A stretch of DNA of 64,000 nt from Trichaptum fuscoviolaceum (lineage: Eukaryota; Basidiomycota; Agaricomycetes; Hymenochaetales; Trichaptaceae), in contig CAJSYZ010000004.1 of the NCBI GenBank assembly GCA_910574455.1, positions 372,001 to 436,000 of the forward strand, read 5' to 3'. Below, one piece after another: positions 52,901 through 62,991 of the stretch. The position numbers and the translations under genes are program-made. How positions within the stretch are numbered: the first letter of the stretch is position 1; every line of letters starts with the position of its first letter. The notes beneath the pieces are model-generated. The model did no database searches and was not told the DNA's origin. It worked only from the letters and a program-made list of their open reading frames with translations.

Positions 52901-53987
52901 CTTTACCGGCAAACGAAGCGAAGCTAGCCGATGGCTTAGCCTTGTTGAAAACTACTTGGCACTTAACGATTTGGACTATGCAACCGATCAACGCAAAATA
53001 CGATTTGCACTCTCCTTTTGCACTGAAGGACCCGCTGCAATCTTTGCAAAGAATGTTAAAGACGAACAGGACAATGCTCAATGGGTTATGACTTGGCAAC
53101 AATTCGTTGACAAATTCAAGTCACACTTCATTTCCACCGATTACATCGCCGACGCATTCAAGGAACTCTCTAGCCTTAAGCAAGCACCTACGGACAAAAT
53201 CGACGATTACATTCATAACTTCCAGCGACTCGCACGTGAAGCAAACATTACCGACTTCACAGTACTCTTTTCCATGTTCAAGAATGGATTACTCCGCCAC
53301 ACGCGAACCGCACTACTTCAGAAGGACATACCAGTTCCAGACAATGGAATAAAGATAATGGCACCATACTATGAAGCAGCCAGGAAGATAGGAAAATCAT
53401 ACGAGGAGATCTATCAGGACAACCGCCCGTTCAATCGACTCCGCAACCGTTATGGACAATCTTCATACAATCGACCTCGATTCAACAAATTTCGCAGACG
53501 ACGACTCAACGAGATGGACATAGATTCTGAACCCGAATCAGACCAACCCGAGGAACCAGAAAATTTGGAAGAATCATTCAAGCTCTACGCGATGTACTTC
53601 AACAAGCTTACGCCCGAGGAAAAGAAGAAAGCGCAAGCAGATGGACTCTGTTTCTACTGCAAGAAGGCAGGACATTTTGCAAACAAATGCCCTTCGCGTC
53701 CCGCACGCACCTCGAAGTTCCGAAGCTCAGGAAAATCCCCAAGGAAATTCCAGAACAACTTCAGACGAAATAATGGACGATTCAAGAAGCGAAACATCAA
53801 CTCGATGGAACTTGACGAAGAACCCGATGACCCGGACGATTTGATTGCTGAACGCGCAATCCAGATCCATGAAATGATGACAGACCTCAATGGACAGGAA
53901 CAAGAAGCATTGTTCAACATGCTAGACGAAATGCCCGATCCCAATGATGACAACGACAATTTTGACGATGATGATGGAAATTTTTGA
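52845..53987 (+). CDS. gag: Element C Gag, 380 aa
   Basis: ATG 52845 (MADQADHQPRGTGANKPF). Capsid region with WQQFVDKFKSHFISTDYIAD, matching element A. Zinc knuckle CX2CX4HX4C (CFYCKKAGHFANKC) near 53649-53690, a basic tract, an acidic tail, and TGA 53985-53987 right after AAATTTT. An alternative GTG 12 bases upstream is unnecessary. Confidence 0.92.
   Translation: MADQADHQPRGTGANKPFNFTGKRSEASRWLSLVENYLALNDLDYATDQRKIRFALSFCTEGPAAIFAKNVKDEQDNAQWVMTWQQFVDKFKSHFISTDYIADAFKELSSLKQAPTDKIDDYIHNFQRLAREANITDFTVLFSMFKNGLLRHTRTALLQKDIPVPDNGIKIMAPYYEAARKIGKSYEEIYQDNRPFNRLRNRYGQSSYNRPRFNKFRRRRLNEMDIDSEPESDQPEEPENLEESFKLYAMYFNKLTPEEKKKAQADGLCFYCKKAGHFANKCPSRPARTSKFRSSGKSPRKFQNNFRRNNGRFKKRNINSMELDEEPDDPDDLIAERAIQIHEMMTDLNGQEQEALFNMLDEMPDPNDDNDNFDDDDGNF
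53978..53984 (+). promoter_or_regulatory. Candidate -1 ribosomal frameshift site
   Basis: A AAT TTT TGA in the gag frame, identical to element A. The GAGTTG/CAACTC inverted pair begins 11 bases downstream (53996). Confidence 0.75.
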
Positions 53988-56900
53988 TCAACTCCGAGTT
54001 GGTTAATCTGATTCAACTCAACACCATCACTATCAACGGAAACACTCGCTCTTTTCGCATACCCATCACGGTACTCATTAACGGACAACCTCACACACTC
54101 TCAGCTCTACTCGACACCGGAGCACAACTCAATTTCATCAACTCAAAACTAGCCAACAAACTCAAACTAAAAACGCAGAAAATCGACAAACCCATACTAG
54201 TCAGTAACGCCGATGGTACACTCAACACAGAAGGCAGTGTCACCAAACGAACTCGAATCCACATCACACACCCCCACACTCTTTCACCACATTTCTACCT
54301 CACTCATATCCCAAAGGACGACGTTATACTAGGTCTACCTTGGTTTAAACAAGCTAAACCAAAGATAGACTGGGGAAACGATGCAATCACCATAAACAAG
54401 ATTACGATTTCAACCCGAATGGAACAAGAAAAACAACAGAAACTACCACCACCAGAAAAACTCGACATCCCAAAGGAATATATGCCCTATGCCAACATCT
54501 TCTCCGAAAAAGAAATCCAAACATATCCACCAGCACGACCTTATGATCACGAAATCAAGACGAAACCCTCCTTCATACCGAAAATCTTCAAAACCTACAA
54601 TACTCCGTACCACCAAAGACCCATACTCCGTGACCTTATTAATGACCTACTCAAGAAAGGATTCATTAAACCCTCCGCATCACCAATGGCCTCACCATTA
54701 TTCTTCATCAGCAAGAAAGATGGAACCCTTCGACCGATTCAGGATTATCGATATCTAAACGAGCATACAATCCGCGATGGATTTCCGATACCGAACACCC
54801 AGACACTATTGAATCAACTCCAAGGATCCAAATACTTCACCACCCTCGATATTCGACAAGGATACCACAACATTCGAATCAAGGAAGAAGACCAATGGAA
54901 AGCCGCATTCAACTGCGAAGAAGGACACTTTCAACCGACAGTTATGTTCTTTGGCCTATGCAATTCACCCGCCACCTTTCAACGTTTCATGAATGATATA
55001 CTTGCAAAGCAAATCCGCGAAAACAAGTGTATTGTTTACATGGACGACATTATGATCCATGCCGCCACTATGCAACAACTTATCTCGAATACCCTCGAAG
55101 TTTTCAACGTCCTCAAGAAACACAAACTATATCTCAAACCTGCCAAATGCCGATTCCACCAGACCGAAGTCCCATTCCTAGGATACATTATCTCCGAGTC
55201 ACAAATCAAGACTGACCCGACGAAGATACAAGGAATAGTTGACTGGCCGACTCCAAGGAATCTACGAGACATACGATCATTCACAGGATTTACAAACTTC
55301 TACAGGCGATTCATTCCCCATTATGCCACCATATGCCGACCCCTCGATCAACTAAAACGCAAAAACATACCATTCACTTGGACCGACCGACAACAACATG
55401 CTTTTCAAACACTCAAGGACTTATTCTTGAAACAACCACTCCTTATGCAACCCGACCCGAACAAGCCATTCTACCTCGAAACCGACGCTTCAGCCGTAGC
55501 TACTGGTGCAGTACTACGACAACTCGACAAGGATAATCAATTACGACCAATTGGATACATCTCCCAAGCACTTAATCCAACACAACGAAACTGGCAAATA
55601 TACGACAGGGAACTATTTGCTATCATCCGCGCATTACAGACATGGCGACACTATCTATTAGGCAGCCCACATGTTATCACAGTACATTGTGATCACAAGA
55701 ACCTAACCTATTGGCGACAACCACAACGATTAACCCCTCGACAAGCCCGATGGCAGAACGAACTTTCACGTTACCCCCTCCAGATCCAAGCAGTCCCCGG
55801 AAAACACATGATTCAATCCGATGCCCTTTCCCGGAGACCCGACCAATTTAAAACGGAAGGAGAACTCAACAACGAAGTTACACTTCTACCAGAGAAGGTT
55901 TTCATTCAAGAGATGGAAATACTCGAAGCCGAAATAGAAGAACAGGACGATGACGATCGAAACACCATTGACATTGACGAACTTCATGACAAGATTCGAC
56001 TCGAAACAGGCGACATTCAGAAAGCAATGACACTCATTCAGAAAGAACTCCCCCTCACGAAACCAAAGATGAACGACTTCTCAATCAAGGATAACCTTGT
56101 ACACTTTAGGAACAAGATCTATGTTCCGAAGAACAAGGAAATCATGAGAAACATCTTACGACTTCATCATGACCTCCCCACGCGAAATCACCCAGGAATA
56201 GCAAACACGATGGAACAGATTCGACGCACCTACTACTGGCCCCGCATGCAGCAGTTCATCTCGAAATATGTGCAAGGATGCGCAATTTGCCAACAGATGA
56301 AGATAAATCACCATCCACTCGTACCTCCGCTCAGCCCGATCATCGCAGACAAAGACACATACCCCTTTGCTACAGTCAATATTGATTTCATTACCGACCT
56401 ACCGGAATCAAATGGCTACAACAGCATATGTGTTATTGTGGACCATGATTGCACCAAGGCAATAGTACTCACCCCATGCAACAAGACGATCACCGCACTC
56501 GATACAGCACAACTCTACATCGACAACGTCTACAAACGATTTGGATTACCCAGAAAAATAATCTCAGATCGTGGACCCCAATTTGCATCGACACTATTCA
56601 GACAGCTATGCCGCTTACTGCACATCAAGCAGGCTATGTCTACAGCATATCACCCACAAACTGATGGACAAGCAGAACGAACGAACCAGGAGATCGAAGC
56701 ATACTTCCGAATTTACGCAGCAAACCACCCCCAACATTGGTCACGATACATACCAATGATGGAATTCACTCACAACAATCGCAAGCATTCCACCACAGAG
56801 CAGACCCCTTTCCGATTACTCATGGGATACGACCCAACATCATTTCCTACGGAAAAATCCGAGATCGACAGTAACATCCCCACACTCCAAACTCGCTTAA

Positions 56901-57421
56901 TCAAGATATTGGAACTCCGAACCGAAGCCGAAGCAGCTCTAACTCTCGCACAAGAATTCCAGCGTGAGACACAGGAATCACACTTCCAGCCCTTGGAAGA
57001 AGGACAAAGTGTATGGTTAGAAGCCAGGAACCTCAGACGCACCGGACTACCTTCGAAATTCCAATCTAAACGAGAAGGACCCTTTACGATCATCAAGAAA
57101 CTCAGGGACAATGTCTATCGACTTGATCTTCCAGAGCATTGGAAAATACATCCAGTATTTCATGCTTCTCTTCTCACTCCACACAAAGAGACGGACGAAC
57201 ATGGACCATCTTACACACGACCGCCACCTGACCTTATCGAAGGAGAAGAAGAATTCGAAGTCGAAGCGATACTCAATCACCGAGGACCACCAAAGAAACG
57301 CGAATATCTCGTCAAATGGCTAGGATACCCGACATCAGAGAACCAATGGATATCGGAACAATCACTGGAGAATACTCAGGAACTTCTATCGGAATACAAG
57401 AAGGTACACCGGATCAAATGA
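53984..57421 (+). CDS. pol: Element C Pol: protease, RT, RNase H, integrase, chromodomain, 1145 aa
   Basis: It is -1 to gag. Protease DTGA is near residue 44, RT YMDD near 55040, and RNase H TDASAVATGA near 55480. Integrase H2C2 (LHHDLPTRNHPG...CAICQ) is near 56160-56295, with D, D, E in NIDFIT, SDRGPQF and QAERTNQE. A chromodomain (FEVEAIL...YLVKWLGYP...W) is near 57250-57355. It is highly similar to element A Pol, far more so than the flanking ORFs. It looks intact. Confidence 0.95.
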   Translation: MINSELVNLIQLNTITINGNTRSFRIPITVLINGQPHTLSALLDTGAQLNFINSKLANKLKLKTQKIDKPILVSNADGTLNTEGSVTKRTRIHITHPHTLSPHFYLTHIPKDDVILGLPWFKQAKPKIDWGNDAITINKITISTRMEQEKQQKLPPPEKLDIPKEYMPYANIFSEKEIQTYPPARPYDHEIKTKPSFIPKIFKTYNTPYHQRPILRDLINDLLKKGFIKPSASPMASPLFFISKKDGTLRPIQDYRYLNEHTIRDGFPIPNTQTLLNQLQGSKYFTTLDIRQGYHNIRIKEEDQWKAAFNCEEGHFQPTVMFFGLCNSPATFQRFMNDILAKQIRENKCIVYMDDIMIHAATMQQLISNTLEVFNVLKKHKLYLKPAKCRFHQTEVPFLGYIISESQIKTDPTKIQGIVDWPTPRNLRDIRSFTGFTNFYRRFIPHYATICRPLDQLKRKNIPFTWTDRQQHAFQTLKDLFLKQPLLMQPDPNKPFYLETDASAVATGAVLRQLDKDNQLRPIGYISQALNPTQRNWQIYDRELFAIIRALQTWRHYLLGSPHVITVHCDHKNLTYWRQPQRLTPRQARWQNELSRYPLQIQAVPGKHMIQSDALSRRPDQFKTEGELNNEVTLLPEKVFIQEMEILEAEIEEQDDDDRNTIDIDELHDKIRLETGDIQKAMTLIQKELPLTKPKMNDFSIKDNLVHFRNKIYVPKNKEIMRNILRLHHDLPTRNHPGIANTMEQIRRTYYWPRMQQFISKYVQGCAICQQMKINHHPLVPPLSPIIADKDTYPFATVNIDFITDLPESNGYNSICVIVDHDCTKAIVLTPCNKTITALDTAQLYIDNVYKRFGLPRKIISDRGPQFASTLFRQLCRLLHIKQAMSTAYHPQTDGQAERTNQEIEAYFRIYAANHPQHWSRYIPMMEFTHNNRKHSTTEQTPFRLLMGYDPTSFPTEKSEIDSNIPTLQTRLIKILELRTEAEAALTLAQEFQRETQESHFQPLEEGQSVWLEARNLRRTGLPSKFQSKREGPFTIIKKLRDNVYRLDLPEHWKIHPVFHASLLTPHKETDEHGPSYTRPPPDLIEGEEEFEVEAILNHRGPPKKREYLVKWLGYPTSENQWISEQSLENTQELLSEYKKVHRIK

Positions 57422-57580
57422 CCTCCCGGTCATCTGTCCAATTACCCCATCCGGAACAAGTACACTACGCCATCTGTCAAAATCCTCCGATACTCCGAGT
57501 GTAATCTCAACTACCACCCGGAATCTAGACAACCCCAGAAGTATTTCATCGAACCCAGAAGCTCCCCTACCCACCAGGCC

Positions 57581-57877
57581 ATGATCAAACCAGCCGATCT
57601 CGCTAACGTTTGTGCATACATCCTCTCACTTGACATCCGCCCTGAAGTCAAGGATCTTGCGGAACTACTCCTTATCGAAGCATTCAAACGCATTGACCAA
57701 GGCCCAGGACCCTATCAGCCTTTCAACCAACGCTTCGTGTTCTCACACGCATATCGAAGAGACACCCCGGAAATTTCAGTACGATATGGGCCGCACAATC
57801 AGTTCATTATCACGTCAACACCGCAATACCAACCACCGCCGCCCTACTCCGATACCATCTCCACAACCCCTTCGTAA
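57581..57877 (+). CDS. Element C accessory ORF4, 98 aa
   Basis: ATG 57581. N-terminal helix-like region (LANVCAYILSLDIRPEVKDL), then ISVRYGPHNQFIIT shared with element A ORF4, and a short Pro-rich end. It overlaps ORF5. Confidence 0.55.
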   Translation: MIKPADLANVCAYILSLDIRPEVKDLAELLLIEAFKRIDQGPGPYQPFNQRFVFSHAYRRDTPEISVRYGPHNQFIITSTPQYQPPPPYSDTISTTPS

Positions 57878-58403
57878 TGACCCTCCCCCTCCCACAGAAA
57901 TAAACAAAGAACAAATTCTTAACGACCTTCGCACACTAGCAGCAGAAACTCCGACCAACCGTCAACCCACACTCATTTTCCACCTATTCAATTTCATTCA
58001 TCAACAAGAAGAACCCAACACTCCACCGCTCAATCACCTCATCAATTTCATCGATACTCTTCTTACCCATGCGACTCCACTACACCAGGCACACCTTTCG
58101 ATAGGACTCTATATACTAATTCAAATGGTCAAGTCAAACGACCTCGAAGGATCAGTACAACTTCCAAACGGATTTAGATTCATTCACAGGCAACCGGCAC
58201 CCGCTCGAACTTCTAGCTCCAACAGTTCCACATCCCCTCCGCCCTTGGAACCCTTTTCTCCTGCATATAGCCCGACTACCTCCACGGAATCCCTGACCAG
58301 TCACACCACAGACAACCCCGATTCTGACAAAGAGAATATCCCCACTCGACATGCCATTCAACTTCGACACCCCCAATCCAACATTCGAAGTCCCTCCCTT
58401 TGA
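57786..58403 (+). CDS. Element C accessory ORF5, 205 aa
   Basis: ATG 57786 (MGRTISSLSR) corresponds to element A ORF5 start (MSSSSQ). Helical core LNDLRTLAAE...LIFHLFNFIH...LSIGLYILIQMVK, then PPPLEPFSP. The frame is also open upstream to 57612 but that part overlaps ORF4 and is not conserved. Confidence 0.6.
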   Translation: MGRTISSLSRQHRNTNHRRPTPIPSPQPLRNDPPPPTEINKEQILNDLRTLAAETPTNRQPTLIFHLFNFIHQQEEPNTPPLNHLINFIDTLLTHATPLHQAHLSIGLYILIQMVKSNDLEGSVQLPNGFRFIHRQPAPARTSSSNSSTSPPPLEPFSPAYSPTTSTESLTSHTTDNPDSDKENIPTRHAIQLRHPQSNIRSPSL

Positions 58404-58902
58404 CGCCGAGGAACACCTCGCCGCCACTGACCCCGGACCCTTACTACCTGTTGAGGATATTGATCCCCTCTGGGTAACAGGCTGGGGCAATCACGCAAAT
58501 GACTGGCACAATGGCATATGGCACCCGCAACTGACACCCGTCCACCCCGAGAACGAATACCCCTCTCCCCCTCCCTCTCCTACACTTCCCCCTTTGAGTC
58601 CTCTCGACCTTGTCCGAGAGTATATCTTCGACCCGGCCCACACTGATCTTGTCAACATCCGCCGTCTCAAGACTCTCAACCCCCACCCCCAGCTCACCAC
58701 TCTAGTCCTCCGCCGCACCTTCTTCACCCCCGAATACGCTGTCCCAATTCTTCAAGCCCTCCACATCCTCCTCGAGCTCCCTTACGTCCCCTGGATAGGC
58801 CGCCGCATCCGCCACGCAGGAACAGCGCAGCAACACTTTGTGGCGTACGACGAGGACCCGATCTGCATATGCAAGTGTTGCAGGTACTGCCCGGTTCACT
58901 AG
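58351..58902 (+). CDS. Element C accessory ORF6, 183 aa, Cys-rich C-terminus
   Basis: ATG 58351 (MPFNFDTPNP). Contains YPSPPPSP, LDLVREYIFDP, VLRRTFFTPEYA, RRIRHAG and ends DPICICKCCRYCPVH. It is shorter than the element A version because the acidic middle is reduced. It overlaps ORF5 by 53 bases. Confidence 0.65.
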   Translation: MPFNFDTPNPTFEVPPFDAEEHLAATDPGPLLPVEDIDPLWVTGWGNHANDWHNGIWHPQLTPVHPENEYPSPPPSPTLPPLSPLDLVREYIFDPAHTDLVNIRRLKTLNPHPQLTTLVLRRTFFTPEYAVPILQALHILLELPYVPWIGRRIRHAGTAQQHFVAYDEDPICICKCCRYCPVH

Positions 58903-58913
58903 AACTAGTCTCC

Positions 58914-59825
58914 ATGCCCGCTACTCGCAACACCCGGCACGGACTCTCTGGTCGCCTCTATTACACTTCGACACAGAAACGAGTGCACCCGAACCGACAG
59001 AGATACAGAGAAGGCCAACTCCTCCCCCCTCTATGCGACCAACTCCTCCCCGGACTCCCCTTCATCCAGACCTCGCAGACCCGTCGACAGTGTGCAGCTG
59101 CTCTTCTCCACAACGGCAAACTTCGCGACCTCACCAAGAACACCAGCATCAGTCCACTCCCGCACATCGTCTACACTACGCAACAGATGTATGGCCACTT
59201 GTGCAAGATGCTTGATATCTTGGAGAACAACCGACTCAGAAAGCAGAAGATTGATTCTTATGAGTATCAGGAGCTAGTACGTCGCATGAATCAAGTTCTT
59301 ATTACTCAACTCGAGAACCAGTTCACCGAGTACGAATTCGAGCGCCTCCTCTCATCGGAAATCAAAGATGGACAGGTACACTTACCAGACGACCCGGAAC
59401 CACAGCCTATGACGACTCCCTCCCCTCTTGAGCTACCCCCGTTGGCTGCGCCCGATGCATACCATGAGCAAGCGCATGTGCCGATCTTCGACCTTGATCA
59501 ACTCAGCAATTTCGAATCCGCTCCGCCACTGCCCAGCCCTCGTCAACAGCTCCACTTACCGACAGAGGAAGAACTTCAGGCGATCAATCAGCAAGCCCAG
59601 GACGTGCCCCTTCCTGAACCACCTCACATGACTCCGCCCACTGTCGTTATCCAACCATCTTCGCCAGTTTATGTGGTCAACACTCCCCGACCCGAGGACT
59701 TTACTTCGCCCGAGACATATGCCCCCATCGACTGGACTAATCCGCAGTCTGTTTCTTTATATCATACCTTCCTTAATAACTTTAATTTTTCGCAGACGAT
59801 TTCATCCAATGTACCCAGCGCTTGA
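58914..59825 (+). CDS. Element C accessory ORF7, 303 aa
   Basis: ATG 58914 (MPATRNTRHGLSG), with an alternative ATG 58869 inside ORF6. Core RRMNQVLITQLENQFTEYEF followed by ERLL matches element A. AYHEQAHVPIFD and YVVNTPRPED are also shared. The C-terminal half is Pro-rich. Confidence 0.65.
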   Translation: MPATRNTRHGLSGRLYYTSTQKRVHPNRQRYREGQLLPPLCDQLLPGLPFIQTSQTRRQCAAALLHNGKLRDLTKNTSISPLPHIVYTTQQMYGHLCKMLDILENNRLRKQKIDSYEYQELVRRMNQVLITQLENQFTEYEFERLLSSEIKDGQVHLPDDPEPQPMTTPSPLELPPLAAPDAYHEQAHVPIFDLDQLSNFESAPPLPSPRQQLHLPTEEELQAINQQAQDVPLPEPPHMTPPTVVIQPSSPVYVVNTPRPEDFTSPETYAPIDWTNPQSVSLYHTFLNNFNFSQTISSNVPSA

Positions 59826-59829
59826 ACCC

Positions 59830-59990
59830 TTATTGGTCTTAACTTGACCCTATAGCGACTGATATTTATCTCTCTTTTACGCTTTTACTTATTGATCTTA
59901 ATTTGATCCTATAGCGTTGTACCTTTCTTTGAAATTCTCGCATTCGCATTCTTATGCTACTACGGAATTTCAATCTTAGTGACAGGGTAT
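59830..59990 (+). promoter_or_regulatory. Element C conserved 3' structures and polypurine tract
   Basis: TTATTGGTCTTAACTTGACC (from 59830) and TTATTGATCTTAATTTGATC (from 59889), then TTGAAATTC (59929-59937) with GAATTTCAA (59965-59973), then GTGACAGGGTAT touching the LTR. Same order as in element A. Confidence 0.6.
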
Positions 59991-60539
59991 TGTTATGCAT
60001 CAAGCTGCTTACCCTTGTTTACACATTGTTTATGTTCCCCCTCATCTTTTTCTCTCACCCTTTCTACCTGCATGTGCGTACACACATTGCATCATTCTTT
60101 CATCTTCGACTCCACACTCCGATGGCTCCACTCGCTCCACCTTCACTCCGAGAGCCTCAGGACCTTCCACTCCGATGATACATCATTCTACTCCACTCTA
60201 CTCCACCTATGTTCCGATCTGACATCATCCTCCATTAATTAGAGCCACTATGACGGACTCACTCCACTTCTGACCCGCGATGATGTAGTTTCATTCCTTG
60301 CTCCACTCTATTGTTCTCTGTAGTATATAAGGCCATGTACATAGCGCCCCAGGATGACACTTAAGTCAATCCTCCTATAGTCTTTTACAATCACGTACCA
60401 AAGACTCTGTTCACCCACGACTTCCGGTATAGAGACCCTCACAAAGCGGACCCTCTATACTGTACTTGCTACTTCACCCAACAACGCTTTGGTCACTTAT
60501 CATTTCCGTGATAAGTCCATCGAAGCCGTGAACGTAACA
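59991..60539 (+). repeat. Element C 3' LTR
   Basis: 549 bases matching the 5' LTR, followed by the GTTGG duplication. Confidence 0.95.
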
Positions 60540-60544
60540 GTTGG

Positions 60545-61165
60545 ATCATGTCGGATGCCACTGTCAGTGGCAGTGGTCAAAATTTCCCACTGCTGCAGTG
60601 CACTGGCAGCCTCAGGCTGAGTACTACTACTACTGGTACTAGTACTACTAGTATGAACATAGAAAACTTCAAGTAAAAAGTGTACAATAACATGGAACTT
60701 GCCAACAACTGGAAATGAACCAATAACCTGCCTCAGGCTGCTACTACTACTAGTACTACTTCAAGTTCTAATTTAACCATCTTGAAGTTGAAGTTGAAGT
60801 TGAACACAGACTACTAGTAGTACTAGTCACGGTAGTACTATCAACTTGAAGCATATGCTATGAATAAATAAATAATTTTTTTGCAGTATATAGTAGTAAT
60901 CAAGAAAACGATGTCACATAGTTGCTACTAGTACTAACTACCAATAGTGCAGCATAGTGCGAGAGGAGCTTTAAGTTAAACTTGAAAAGGGAGTAAGCAC
61001 TGGCATAGAATGAGTAGTACTAGTACAATCCGAGTCCTTGACTTTTGTCATAAACATAGTAAAACGAAATAAAAATTTAACACGGCCACAACTTAAACTT
61101 GAATCGCGCGCTGGTGAACCCTAGAACACTTCGTGTCGGGGAATGGTCCAATATGCAACCGCCAG
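60545..61165. repeat. Intergenic, short repeated motifs
   Basis: No gene is seen. GCCACTGTCAGTGGCAGTGG, GGCAGCCTCAGGCTGAGTAC and many TACTAGTACTACT strings occur. This is the continuation of the DNA interrupted by element C. Confidence 0.5.
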
Positions 61166-62991
61166 TTACATCGCCGAGCTCATATTGACATCCGAGTCGG
61201 TGTCCGTGATGGGATCCAATTTGTCGAGAAGAGCAAATAGGATTCCATAATCTGTTAAATAAAATGGACCATAATTACGAAGTAAATCGTCGACTGTCTT
61301 CAGGAGTAAAGAGTCAAAAATTTGCTCTGCCGGAATAAGGGCATGATCGATGTGTTCCATATCTTCGTGGAGAAATTCGGCGGCCCTGTCGAGTCTTTCC
61401 TTGTCTATATCTTTGCGATCAGCATCGTCAAATTGCCTAATGGCTCGAGTCACTTCGATAATGCCCAGCCTAGCAAAGTCCATCTCCCTGGAGAAGCGCT
61501 GCATTGCACCATCATTCATGAGCAACAGATCCAGAAGCGAATCATCACAGAGGATGATTAAACATTTCCTGATCCAGTTGAACCTGCGCAGAACAACCGA
61601 ATAATTTCCGTATTCGCGCTGGATTTGTCGATTATTCTCCAATGAGGACGTTCCACCATCAGCCGAGTCGACGCCAAGAATATCCATTGACTTCTGAATG
61701 AGTCGATGAAAGTCAGCTAGAGCAGCTTCTCCACCGGCACGTTCAAGTTCACGTTTCCATCGACGCCGAGCCTCTCGTGCTGTTCCGGATTGAAAGACAG
61801 TCGGAGTCGCCTGAGTCGCAGAACAATTGACTTCTGCTTCTGAGAGTTGACCAACGGGCGACTTTGGCAATTGTTCCGCACGGCATTTGTCTAGGAAGAC
61901 GATCCAATCCTTGCACTCGTTATATGACCAAATAAGTAGGGGGAGAAAGAACTTGAGCGCAAGCCTTGGGTTTCGGGGCCTGCTTGTAGAGCCTTTAAGA
62001 TTCACGCCCACGACTGGCGTAAAGTGCTTCAATTGAGCAGAGAGTTCACGACGAACATTTTCCTCGAGCTTTGTGCCTTTGATGTCGATCCTTATGGCAG
62101 AAAAGACAGATTTTGTCTGTATCAATCGATTGCCGGCCTCCTCATCCTCAAATTTACGTTGCCAACGCACGATTGCATGGTGTGAATGATATCGGGCGAC
62201 TAAGCAAGACAAGAAATTATCCCAGATGACGTCCCCAGTGAAAACATTGATGAGTTTCCCTGACGGGAAAAAGCCGGGAAGAACAGATATGAACGCCGTG
62301 GCGACAGCAAGTCTTGATTCCTCCACACGCTTGCGGATAAGCAGCTCAAGTGGCTCCTCGGGCTATAGCGCATTACCATAAGAACAAGCGGTTAGAGACG
62401 TGCATTCAAGCTTTTGATTTAATTTGCAGCTTACCGTATAACGCATCAGGATAGCTAGTTCTTCACCTAGCTTGAAGATCATGTCCGTGTACTGGTATGT
62501 ACTGATCCGAAACTGGTCTAGCATCACAGCCGTCTTCCTCTGCAGAGCCTGTGCTTCCCTAACCCGGTTACTGATATACTGATTTGACGTATCAAAGTAC
62601 CTCCCCAGCCGATCAGCCAGAACAAGTGTTTCCTTGAAATCGTTCGACGAAAACCCGAAGCGATTTGCATGCTCTAGCTTGGACTCTAAGCTTTTGGTGA
62701 TTGACTGGACCACCGTGCTATCGATATATGCTCCCGAGCGATAACCAAAGGGTAGGTCCTCTGACAAGTCATTGAAGATAAGCCAAACCACACACTGAAA
62801 TATAGATAATATGTGGTCCTACCGAACTTAACCTCTACAGGATTTGTATACACTTCGTATTTGCTCTCGTCTTCGATGATCGCGGACTTTGAGCTGTGAG
62901 TGTTGAGACCAAAGCTGGATTCTGAACCGTCCTCGTCCTCGTCTGTGTCCAAGCAAGAGCTTGGAGTATCCCCGAGATCAGAACTTGACAT
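61166..62991 (-). CDS. Unrecognised three-exon protein, about 570 aa
   Basis: ATG 62991 (MSSSDLGDTPSS) opens an acidic first exon ending near PVE. A short intron (about 62797-62834, GTTAAGT...TTTCAG) leads to CVVWLIFNDLSEDLPFGYRS. A second intron (donor near 62432, acceptor near 62364) leads to PEEPLELLIRKRVEESRLAV and a long helical region to a stop at 61166. The last exon has several long predicted helices and no obvious catalytic motif, signal peptide or membrane span. No family was recognised. It sits between motif-rich repeats like those around the Plavaka transposase, so it could be cargo of such an element or a host gene. Confidence 0.6.

Larger units (their letters stand above)
49597..60539 (+). 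mobile_element. Element C: complete 10.9-kb chromodomain Ty3/Gypsy retrotransposon with accessory ORFs
   Basis: LTRs of 549 bases (49597-50145, 59991-60539) with TGTTATGCATC and GAACGTAACA ends look identical by eye. GTTGG is duplicated (49592-49596, 60540-60544). The gene order is the same as element A but gag, pol and especially the accessory ORFs are well diverged, so A and C are separate families of one lineage. No disabling mutation was seen in gag-pol. Confidence 0.95.
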
